A DNA stretch of 64,000 bases, taken from Encephalitozoon hellem ATCC 50504 (lineage: Eukaryota; Microsporidia; Unikaryonidae). Within the stretch, counting starts at the first letter, position 1. Every line of letters begins with the position of its first letter. The notes below the pieces were generated by a model that saw only the letters and a program-made list of their open reading frames with translations, ran no database searches and was not told the origin of the DNA. Both the position numbers and the translations under genes were made by a program. Where the stretch lies: NCBI RefSeq assembly GCF_000277815.2, contig NC_018473.1, positions 124,001-188,000 of the forward strand. The letters are read 5' to 3'. Positions 35,988-43,158 of this stretch are shown in pieces.

Positions 35988-36184
35988 CCACCTCTCAAGC
36001 CAATCGGCTTTGATCAAGTGTAGTATCTGTTCTTGTCAGTGTAAGAACTGGCATTATCCGCAAGGATAAGTTCTTGAATTTTTGGGCTGGCAGGCTAGTG
36101 CAGAGAAGTTTGAGCGCTTGCGTTTCGGCTTCCCTGCAGGAGGCCTGCAGGCCTCATGGGCTTCTGAGCCCTGGATGAGGCTGC
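35988..36184 (+). ncRNA. U2 spliceosomal snRNA
   Basis: Stem I AAGCC/GGCTT, then GATCAAGTGTAGTATCTGTT, nearly identical to U2 of other eukaryotes, including the branch-site recognition GTAGTA at 36020-36025. Stem II CAGT/ACTG, hairpin TTATCC-GCAA-GGATAA, Sm site AATTTTTGG at 36077-36085, and a terminal stem-loop around GGGCTTCTGAGCCC. Both ends are estimated from structure (about 197 nt; human U2 is about 188). GPN2 begins 56 bases downstream. Confidence 0.93.
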
Positions 36185-36239
36185 TTTCTTATAATGTCTT
36201 TATTCTATTCTTTTTAAGTAGATCCCTTGAGCACAGAGT

Positions 36240-37046
36240 ATGAAGTATGCAGAAGTCATTATAGGGCCACCCGGAAGTGGAAAGTCTACCTATGTCATGT
36301 GCAAGAAGGAGTGGCTTGCACATAGAAGCCCATACACAGTGAATCTTGATCCTGGCAACTGCAATGACAGGGAGTTCGATTATTCAATATGCTCAATCTC
36401 TCCGTCCTTGATGTATCAGGAAAAGCATAATGTTGGACCCAACATGTCTACAAAATGCATTCTAGAAGAATTCTCTGCAAGAATGGACGAGTTCTTTCAG
36501 GAGAATATTGAGGGAACGGACCACTATATTCTGTTTGACTTTCCAGGACAAGTGGAATTCTTTATGTCCAGCGACGTTCCCAACAATATAATCAGATATC
36601 TCAAGAGTAATGGATATTCGGTGGTCATCGTCAATCTTGTTGATCTTGTATTTTTCTCGAACGACCACTCATTGATTTCGTCATATTTGATTTCCACACT
36701 ATGCCTATGCCTCCTTGAGTCGGCTCAGATTAATGTGATTAGCAAGTGTGATAGCTGGAGAAAGCTTGATCTGGGGTACCCTTTGGAAGACGTTGCATCG
36801 CTAGAATGCCTGGAGAAGGTGGGGAAGAAAAAGAAGATACATGATGAGATGGCTTCGTTTGTTCAGAACCAGGGGCTACTAGCCTATGAGATCTTGGATT
36901 ATGACAACCCGGACACAGTCTTAAGCCTTCAGATTGAGATAGACAAAGCAAGCGGGCTTTTCTTCGAAGACGATTACTTTGCAACTGAAAAAATAACAAG
37001 CATCCCTTCAAAAGACGATGTACTTTCAAGATACAGGCTGGAGTAA
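36240..37046 (+). CDS. GPN2: GPN-loop GTPase (Gpn2-like)
   Basis: 268 residues. P-loop GPPGSGKST (9-17), the defining Gly-Pro-Asn insertion at 66-68 (VGPNMS), DFPGQVEFF (G3 region), and SKCD for base recognition. The N-terminus VIIGPPGSGKSTYVMCKKEW fits Gpn2. The family assists nuclear import and assembly of RNA polymerase II. Shorter than yeast Gpn2 at the C-terminus. CCC upstream of the ATG. Confidence 0.85.
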   Translation: MKYAEVIIGPPGSGKSTYVMCKKEWLAHRSPYTVNLDPGNCNDREFDYSICSISPSLMYQEKHNVGPNMSTKCILEEFSARMDEFFQENIEGTDHYILFDFPGQVEFFMSSDVPNNIIRYLKSNGYSVVIVNLVDLVFFSNDHSLISSYLISTLCLCLLESAQINVISKCDSWRKLDLGYPLEDVASLECLEKVGKKKKIHDEMASFVQNQGLLAYEILDYDNPDTVLSLQIEIDKASGLFFEDDYFATEKITSIPSKDDVLSRYRLE

Positions 37047-37098
37047 AATTTTCAATGTAACTTTTATTGAGTATTTGAAAACACAAAAATGATAGCCC

Positions 37099-37214
37099 CC
37101 TCCAAAGCTACGGAGTAAGGACGGTTCCTATCTCTGCCATTTGGAGGTATAAAAAGAGCTCCAAGGAAACATGGCCTTGATGGGTCCATGTGCCATGGAG
37201 TCACACATTTTTAT
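37099..37214. ncRNA. candidate structured RNA in a gene-free gap
   Basis: The 313-bp gap 37047-37359 holds no credible frame but has two strong foldable elements: CCTCCAAA (37099-37106) pairs perfectly with TTTGGAGG (37140-37147). CTCCA/TGGAG (37159-37163 with 37196-37200) encloses ACATGG/CCATGT (37169-37174 with 37186-37191) around an 11-base loop. An Sm-like ATTTTTAT follows at 37207. A GTATAAAAAG box lies between the two elements. Strand and identity unknown; a U5-like snRNA was considered but the loop does not match. Confidence 0.25.
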
Positions 37215-37359
37215 TTAAAGTCTTTTATCAAAGCCATCTTCCCAGAAATATGATTGATCAGCAAGTGACTTTTTTTATCCGCCTATTTGCCAGGCAAAAG
37301 GAGAGAGGGCTTTTATTGGTGGTGGATAAGAAGATATAATACCGAGCAAGGAACTGTGC

Positions 37360-38112
37360 ATGGAGGGCGTGGAATGCGGCGATGGCTTCCAAGCTAAAAA
37401 AGAGCAAGATGGCATCAGCTTGTCCATAACAGTGCCTAGAAATATGGCAGAGGATTCTAGATTTTGTAAGATTTGCTACTCGTTGACAAATCCAATAAAC
37501 ATGAAAGATGATTTGATCTCTCCTTGTAACTGCAAAGGATCCATAGGTCTCGTCCACAGCGCATGCCTAAAAATGTGGAGATACAGAGGCAAAAGAATTA
37601 AGGATATAAGAAAATGTGAGCAGTGCTCTTCGTTCTACAGGCTGGACAATGAGATAGTACCGCATAGAGTTGTGGTTTCACTTGTAACAGTTAGCATCTT
37701 GCTTCTAATGTATCTGGTGTCAACCATTCTGTTTAAGTCATTAGTCGACGCATTCGTCATAATAATAAGAGACTTCTTTTTCACGGATGTCCATGCACTT
37801 GTAGATATCGAGATGGGAAGGGGCCTTGAATATGTTTTCTTCCAGAAGCAATCTCCTCTAGAATATAAGTTTGTGGAGACGAATGGGTTTATATATCTCT
37901 TTATTATGGTTCTGCTCTACCAAGTCTTTTCTAAGATAAGCTTCTTTTCCATATTCAACTACATGTTTACATTCTGGAGATTGAATCAGTTTGACTTTGC
38001 ACTAGACAAGGTTCTCTTTGGATTTATGTCTATGTACTACATGAAGAAGGCATATAATGATATCTACGCTAGAGTTGACGCCGGTCTTATTTTCTTTCTG
38101 AACTATAAATAG
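37360..38112 (+). CDS. RING-CH (MARCH/Doa10-like) membrane ubiquitin ligase
   Basis: 250 residues. C4HC3 RING-CH domain with C36, C39, C56, C58, H66, C69, C86, C89 (CKICY...CNCKGSIGLVH...CEQC), followed by membrane segments at about 107-130, 180-200 and 215-250. This is the architecture of membrane-embedded E3 ligases for ER or endosomal protein turnover. Doa10 itself has many more helices, so a reduced or MARCH-like enzyme is more likely. Confidence 0.82.
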   Translation: MEGVECGDGFQAKKEQDGISLSITVPRNMAEDSRFCKICYSLTNPINMKDDLISPCNCKGSIGLVHSACLKMWRYRGKRIKDIRKCEQCSSFYRLDNEIVPHRVVVSLVTVSILLLMYLVSTILFKSLVDAFVIIIRDFFFTDVHALVDIEMGRGLEYVFFQKQSPLEYKFVETNGFIYLFIMVLLYQVFSKISFFSIFNYMFTFWRLNQFDFALDKVLFGFMSMYYMKKAYNDIYARVDAGLIFFLNYK

Positions 38113-38193
38113 CAGAATAAATATGGATAGGTGTGTGGAGATCAATAATAAACTGTTGTTTTTGAGCAATTTTGGAAAGTGTTTGGATCCCTG

Positions 38194-38760
38194 ATGTTTG
38201 CATTGATTGAGACTTCGTATTTTGCTCTGCTACCAGTGGTAACTCTAGCTTCGTACATATTTGCAAACAGCCTGACGAGACATGGCCATATACCAAAGGG
38301 GATTTCAAAAAACAACTACCAGTATTTCTATGCATATGGGATTATCCTGTCGTTCTTACTGCCAATCAAAAACATCTATCCTTTTCATCTTGGACGCCGA
38401 TTCATAGAAACCAAGGTTCTTAGATATTCCAGCAGAAGTAGGATGAGCCTTCTTCAGTTCGCCCATGGAATGGTATATTATACATTTATCTGTATACATC
38501 TCAGGGACAAAGCCATTAGAAGCAAAGGTATCTTTGTGCTTCTCAACGCCCTTCAGTTGCTTTCCCATTACTTTGTCTTTGTTCGAAAGACATTTCAATA
38601 TTCGCACTATGCCGTTGAGGTGATAATATATGCATTCGTCTATTGGGAGGTGGGGACAGCTCAGATGCTTTTCAACTTTCTATACGTCCTGTCCTTTGCA
38701 TTTTCGACCATCAGAAATAGAATGACCTCACAAGAGAAGCCCAAGGAGGATATTTTCTGA
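38194..38760 (+). CDS. polyprenol reductase-like protein (SRD5A3/DFG10 family)
   Basis: 188 residues, about five to six membrane helices. RRFIETKVL...SRSRMSLLQFAHGMVYYTF resembles the SRD5A3 block RR..E...M...QF..G..YY, and FQYSHYAVEVIIYAFVYWEV matches the C-terminal steroid-5-alpha-reductase signature. These enzymes make dolichol from polyprenol for glycosylation. Lacks the N-terminal part of human SRD5A3. ATG 38194 is preceded by CCC; a longer frame starts at GTG. Confidence 0.6.
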   Translation: MFALIETSYFALLPVVTLASYIFANSLTRHGHIPKGISKNNYQYFYAYGIILSFLLPIKNIYPFHLGRRFIETKVLRYSSRSRMSLLQFAHGMVYYTFICIHLRDKAIRSKGIFVLLNALQLLSHYFVFVRKTFQYSHYAVEVIIYAFVYWEVGTAQMLFNFLYVLSFAFSTIRNRMTSQEKPKEDIF

Positions 38761-38776
38761 AAGAAGCCTCCCCACA

Positions 38777-39736
38777 ATGGACTTTGGCCTTCTCGATGAA
38801 AAACTTAGAGGAAAAACCGAAGTAGGCCTGTTATCCACTGAGGAGTACAAGCACATGCTGAGGGATGTCTATGACCATATAAAAGGAAGACACCCGCATG
38901 TAGATACATTTCTACTCAACGGAGAGGGTATTCTTTGTCCTCTGAAGACCAAATCCTTTGAGTTTTTTGTTCTTCTTGGAGTTTGCTGTCCTCTTCATCC
39001 TTTCGAAGACTTTATAAGCATCTCATGCTGTATGTCTCAAGAAGACATGAACCGCCTGGAAGGAAAGCAGGAAAACATAGTATGTGACTCGGTCTACGGA
39101 GGATATTCCTCAAAGAGCGAGGATGAGATAGATAGCAACACCTTCGTGGTAACAAAGAGCCAAATGTTCTACGACTACTATTTCTACAAATACGATGCAA
39201 AATCTTTCTATGAGCTGGAAAAGCGAGATAGAATGCAGTACCTTTCGTCGAAATGCAACAAGGGAAGGATGATCCAGGATCTTCAGATATTTGCAATAAT
39301 ATTTACATCGAGAGTCTATGAGGAGTTAGCAAGGACTATTAGAAAGGCACTTATTTCTAGGCGCAAGAACGCATATCTCCTGTTTCTAAAAGACCTTTCC
39401 TATGAAAGAATGATAACCATAGAGGGGACTGAGTGCATTGTGATTGTGGATTGCCCGCTCTTTGAATGCAACCTTGAGCTGCACATTCCTATTGTGACTC
39501 CCTTTGAGGTCGAATATGCGTTTTCCGGAGAGTGGAAAAGATTCGACAAAAATTCATTTTCTATCGAGCCAGAGCCCAAAAGCGATTGCACAGAAATTGA
39601 TCTTGTTGGCAGGGCAGGAAGGATTCTGCTTAAGTCTGAAGGACAAAACGTTCCTTACTGTTATGGCGAGGAGGATATGTCCATCCATAATGGGGAGAGC
39701 GGGATTCCATGCAGATATGATAGCGAGGGGATATAG
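38777..39736 (+). CDS. DPH2: diphthamide biosynthesis subunit Dph2-like
   Basis: 319 residues. The C-terminal half has the Dph1/Dph2 core: IIFTSRVYEELARTIRKALI, AYLLFLKDLSYERM, CIVIVDCPLFECNLELHIPI, and the hallmark VTPFEVEYAF. With Dph1 it makes the first carbon transfer to the eEF2 histidine. Dph2 is preferred over Dph1 because the N-terminus is divergent. Starts 16 bases after the previous stop, with CCCC before the ATG. Confidence 0.75.
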   Translation: MDFGLLDEKLRGKTEVGLLSTEEYKHMLRDVYDHIKGRHPHVDTFLLNGEGILCPLKTKSFEFFVLLGVCCPLHPFEDFISISCCMSQEDMNRLEGKQENIVCDSVYGGYSSKSEDEIDSNTFVVTKSQMFYDYYFYKYDAKSFYELEKRDRMQYLSSKCNKGRMIQDLQIFAIIFTSRVYEELARTIRKALISRRKNAYLLFLKDLSYERMITIEGTECIVIVDCPLFECNLELHIPIVTPFEVEYAFSGEWKRFDKNSFSIEPEPKSDCTEIDLVGRAGRILLKSEGQNVPYCYGEEDMSIHNGESGIPCRYDSEGI

Positions 39737-39835
39737 AGACGTAGTCATCATGTGATACATATCCTCCCATAAAAAATAGGAGCAAGTTCTGAACACAGCA
39801 ATCTCAGAAGCGCAGTCCGAAACGGCAAGAGAACA

Positions 39836-40372
39836 TTACTTTTTAATCAAAGACTTAATAGAGCGGAGAATACTTACAATCATCATAGACGGCGCGGATT
39901 CCTTAGTATCCTTGGGCCCCTTCTTTCTTGGAGTCTTCTTAGGGCTGGCCATGAAAGCCAGGTATCTGATACCAAAGTGTATCAAGTCAATTGCCAACAG
40001 TCCAGCAACTATGGACATTAGAATTACATAAAGATTGTTTCTGAAGTTATCCTTGCCCCCAATATAGATATATGAGTTTGAAAGTATAAAATCGTATGCA
40101 GACTTCTTATTTTTCAAGATGTTGTAAGCCTCTGTCAAGAGTGCAACGGCATCCTCTCTTTTCTCAATTCCTGAGATGGGGCTTGGGAGCTTCATCATCT
40201 TTTGGTATAGCTTCTTTATGCTTGTGATGGAGGCATTTTCTGAGACACCAAAAACTTCGTAGAAGGTACTGTAGTTTGTTTTTTCATGGAGTCTTTTGAT
40301 CGCCATCAGTGTCGAGTTCAGGTCATCTGTAATTGCTGTCACCAATGCTACGAAAAGAAGAAAACACTTCAT
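39836..40372 (-). CDS. ER-type J-domain-like protein without HPD
   Basis: 178 residues. Signal-like N-terminus (MKCFLLFVALVTAI), a J-domain-like region (about 34-95: YSTFYEVFGVSENASITSIK, AVALLTEAYNILKNKKSAYD), a membrane helix (about 112-138) and a basic cytosolic tail. The catalytic His-Pro-Asp is replaced near Pro-Ser-Pro (63-65), so Hsp70 stimulation is unlikely. ATG 40372 is preceded by CCC. Confidence 0.65.
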   Translation of the reverse strand: MKCFLLFVALVTAITDDLNSTLMAIKRLHEKTNYSTFYEVFGVSENASITSIKKLYQKMMKLPSPISGIEKREDAVALLTEAYNILKNKKSAYDFILSNSYIYIGGKDNFRNNLYVILMSIVAGLLAIDLIHFGIRYLAFMASPKKTPRKKGPKDTKESAPSMMIVSILRSIKSLIKK

Positions 40373-40415
40373 TAGGGTACAAACAAAAATCAAGGAATTT
40401 GTTCAAGGCCCCAAA

Positions 40416-40859
40416 ATGGGTGGGATGATTTATGAAGGAAAAGGAACGAATATGGAGTATGAAGAAGTGTTTGATAGTCTAGTGAAGGACTTAGAAGAAG
40501 ATGTTCTATCCCTACAGCTCACGAATTTCAATGACGTAAATCACACACATGAAACCAATGGAAAGTGCTCTATGAGTGTGAGAGACTTGGATGAGTGCAC
40601 AGAGAATATTCAGGTAAAAAACATCGAGTACAACAGCCAGAAATATATTTTCATGAGGTCGATCAATGATGATGCACAACCCTCGCTAATATTCATCAGC
40701 GTGGATGGGGATGAAAGGGGGCGCAAAAGAGGGATGCTAGTAACGTCTTTCTGTGGGATTCTCAAGTTGATCGCTACCTTTGATTACCAGGCAGCCAACA
40801 ATGTTACAGCCAAGATCTTTAAAGTTCTTGGGGAGTACTCTTGTGAAGAAGAGGAGTAG
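40416..40859 (+). CDS. hypothetical protein
   Basis: 147 residues from ATG 40416, directly after a CCCC motif; the open frame extends upstream into the divergent J-like gene but that part looks non-coding. Acidic, with a beta-rich second half (NIEYNSQKYIFMRSI, SLIFISVDGDERGRKRGMLV) and a Glu-rich end. Vague resemblance to GSKIP-type domains, not enough to name. Confidence 0.55.
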   Translation: MGGMIYEGKGTNMEYEEVFDSLVKDLEEDVLSLQLTNFNDVNHTHETNGKCSMSVRDLDECTENIQVKNIEYNSQKYIFMRSINDDAQPSLIFISVDGDERGRKRGMLVTSFCGILKLIATFDYQAANNVTAKIFKVLGEYSCEEEE

Positions 40860-40934
40860 AAGAAGGATTCCTAGAGCCGATGATTATTAAATCCATGATA
40901 TTTATGTGCCCATCAGCTTTTTTGTTTCGGACCT

Positions 40935-41906
40935 ATGAGGATAACGTCGTTCAACGTCAACGGCATGCGTTCTTTCAGTAAATATGTAATGAAAAGCTAT
41001 AAAATGAGATTCAACGAATATGTGAAGGACATCCTCCGAGCAGATATCTTGTGCGTTCAAGAAACAAGGGGAAATGAAAATGCACTAGGAGAGTTCCACT
41101 CCCTTAGGGACTATGTCACATTCACAAGCGTAAACAAGAGGAGTAGCGGAAGGTCTGGTGTCTCGACAGTGGTATCGAAGAAACTGTATTGTAGGGGAGT
41201 TATTCATTCGCCATTTTCGGAAGAGGGAAGGTCTCTATTGACTGACCACGGAGAGTTCAAGATTCTAAACCTTTACTTTCCCTTTTTTGACGAGAGGTCT
41301 GAGAAGGACAAGTCTGAAGTGATCAGGTTCTACGATGAAATTGGTGCATTTATTAGGGTGCATGAGGATGCAATTATCTGTGGAGATTTCAATGCAGTCT
41401 ACTCAATCATTGATCATTATCAGTTCTATAACGAACTTCTGCGCATACAGAGTAAGAGAAGGCATATATCGAAGAAAGAAGAGATACATGAAATAGGGAG
41501 AAAGGCAAAGAAATTTGTGTCCAAAACCGAGCTTCCCTACGAGTTTTACACCGAGGATGCATTGGAGGCATACCTTTTCGAAGTGCAACAAAGGAAATGG
41601 CTGAAGAGTTTAATAGATGGCGGAAAGCATGTGGACGCCTACAGGATTCTGCACAAGAAGCCTGAGTCTTATACGTGCTGGAACACAATGCTCAACATGC
41701 GTCCTCACAACTTGGGCACAAGAATAGATTATATCCTTATTCCATCTGGATTTTCTCATAGATTTAAAGATTGTAACATACAGCCTGAGATCTATGGTAG
41801 CGATCACTGTCCAGTATATGTGGAAATAGACTTTGATGTCATGGATGATGGAAATAACATCTTAGGAAAAAGAAAAAACAACATCCTTGACTTCTTTGGT
41901 CTGTGA
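40935..41906 (+). CDS. APN2: AP endonuclease, Apn2/ExoIII family
   Basis: 323 residues. Exonuclease III motifs: ITSFNVNGMRS, ILCVQETRG (metal-binding Glu), GRSGVSTVVS, ICGDFNAVYS (catalytic DxN), TRIDYILI and YGSDHCPVYVE (catalytic Asp-His). A family-typical insertion occurs between DxN and the C-terminal motifs. The end reads NNILDFFGL, close to a PCNA-interacting PIP box with Asn in place of Gln. Base excision repair enzyme. Confidence 0.9.
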   Translation: MRITSFNVNGMRSFSKYVMKSYKMRFNEYVKDILRADILCVQETRGNENALGEFHSLRDYVTFTSVNKRSSGRSGVSTVVSKKLYCRGVIHSPFSEEGRSLLTDHGEFKILNLYFPFFDERSEKDKSEVIRFYDEIGAFIRVHEDAIICGDFNAVYSIIDHYQFYNELLRIQSKRRHISKKEEIHEIGRKAKKFVSKTELPYEFYTEDALEAYLFEVQQRKWLKSLIDGGKHVDAYRILHKKPESYTCWNTMLNMRPHNLGTRIDYILIPSGFSHRFKDCNIQPEIYGSDHCPVYVEIDFDVMDDGNNILGKRKNNILDFFGL

Positions 41907-41926
41907 AAATAGTATAATATTGATAT

Positions 41927-42511
41927 TCATATGACTTTGTTTATGTTTGACGCTACTATGTTCAAGTGGTTTCCATTGATCTTCCATAGGGAGCATTTGG
42001 ACAACAACACAATTGTCCCTACTTTTAATCCAAACTCATCTACCACGCTCAAAGGACAAGACCCACATATTGATCCGCTTTCGTCCACAAGCTCCAAGCA
42101 GGCGGTGTCTGCTCCAAACACATTCAACTTTTTAATAATCCCTGCAAATAAATTCTCGATCTTATACTTTTTGCTGCCCTTTATCTTGTTTATGTCTGCA
42201 TCGACTTGGTTTTCTTTTTTTACCCGTGACAATACGTCGAAATCAAGCTTCATTATATGAAATGAGGTAGGAACTTGTGAAGATGTAAGCTCATGGACGT
42301 CGTCTTTTGTATCCTCGTCTTCCGAAATCTTCTCAAAACCTTCTTGAGCAAATGGGTCTGGAGGCATCTCGCTAGAGAAGCCCCTTGATACAATACTGCT
42401 AGCAGGAAGATCATTGCCATTCACCGTAGAGCCCGTTTGGCTTTCCTTCCTTGCTTGCGTGCTCCTGAGTTCTGAGATAAGCTCATCCATATGTAGGGTT
42501 GTAGAAGGCAT
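41927..42511 (-). CDS. OB-fold protein resembling HROB (C17orf53)
   Basis: 194 residues. Disordered Ser/Glu-rich first half, then an OB fold at about 115-194: LFAGIIKKLNVFGADTACLE, ELVDESGSICGS, GLKVGTIVLLSKCSLW and HLNIVASNINKVI. Order and spacing match the HROB OB domain (recombination factor acting with MCM8-MCM9 in animals). Other OB proteins such as RPA2-like or Rmi1-like factors are alternatives. Single-stranded DNA binding is the safest inference. Confidence 0.55.
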   Translation of the reverse strand: MPSTTLHMDELISELRSTQARKESQTGSTVNGNDLPASSIVSRGFSSEMPPDPFAQEGFEKISEDEDTKDDVHELTSSQVPTSFHIMKLDFDVLSRVKKENQVDADINKIKGSKKYKIENLFAGIIKKLNVFGADTACLELVDESGSICGSCPLSVVDEFGLKVGTIVLLSKCSLWKINGNHLNIVASNINKVI

Positions 42512-42533
42512 CTAAAGAAAACTCAAAGTATCT

Positions 42534-43064
42534 TTAATGTTCCTTTAATAGTGACTGGTCAAAGACAAACAATCCCATGCCACTATCTCCACATCTGACA
42601 CAGTTGACATGCAAGTCGTTGAGCTTTGAAATGGATCTGACCTGCTCGGCAACAAAATCCTCAAGGAATTCAACAATGGTTCCATCTCCTGCCTTTGCAG
42701 CTATTTCAGAAATAGTCAATATATTTTTAAGCACCGCTTGCTCAAATTCTTTGCTAGCCTCAAGAATGTCGCTTGTCTTCTCGTACTTTTTGATATCTGG
42801 TGCCTCTACGCTTTGGAACTCGATCTTTAGACCCCTCATATTCATGAAGTCGATGATCTTCTGAGCATGCTCATTTTCCTCAAGACTACATTCTTTGAAA
42901 AACCTTTCCAGTCCCCTGAGACAGACCGTAGGATTACCGAAGTGAGCAGCACATGCCGTGTAAAAATAGAACGCATTGTACTCCAATAGAAGTTGCGAGG
43001 AAAGGAGCAGCCCCGCCTCTGTCTTCCACTCTTCTGCCAAGGCTTGGTTAGATTCTAGATCCAT
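42534..43064 (-). CDS. ferritin-like iron storage protein
   Basis: 176 residues, four-helix ferritin fold. Ferroxidase ligands seen: E28 (LLLEYNAFYFY), E63 and H66 in EENEHAQK, Q141 in EQVRSI. The position of human E107 appears to be Thr (NILTISEIA), so the centre may be altered. ATG 43064 gives a normal ferritin N-terminus; the longer frame starts with TTG. Confidence 0.85.
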   Translation of the reverse strand: MDLESNQALAEEWKTEAGLLLSSQLLLEYNAFYFYTACAAHFGNPTVCLRGLERFFKECSLEENEHAQKIIDFMNMRGLKIEFQSVEAPDIKKYEKTSDILEASKEFEQAVLKNILTISEIAAKAGDGTIVEFLEDFVAEQVRSISKLNDLHVNCVRCGDSGMGLFVFDQSLLKEH

Positions 43065-43158
43065 TGCGAAAATAAACAAAGATGTTATTAAGAAGTGTTT
43101 CACGCATGATCCCAAACCAGTGCTTCATACTAGAAATATTTACATCAGATGAACCCTG

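Noticed and set aside
37159..37214. U5 snRNA identity for the second hairpin
   Set aside because: The 11-base loop lacks the invariant U-rich U5 loop sequence, and no 3' stem-loop follows the Sm-like site. Kept only as an unnamed candidate RNA.
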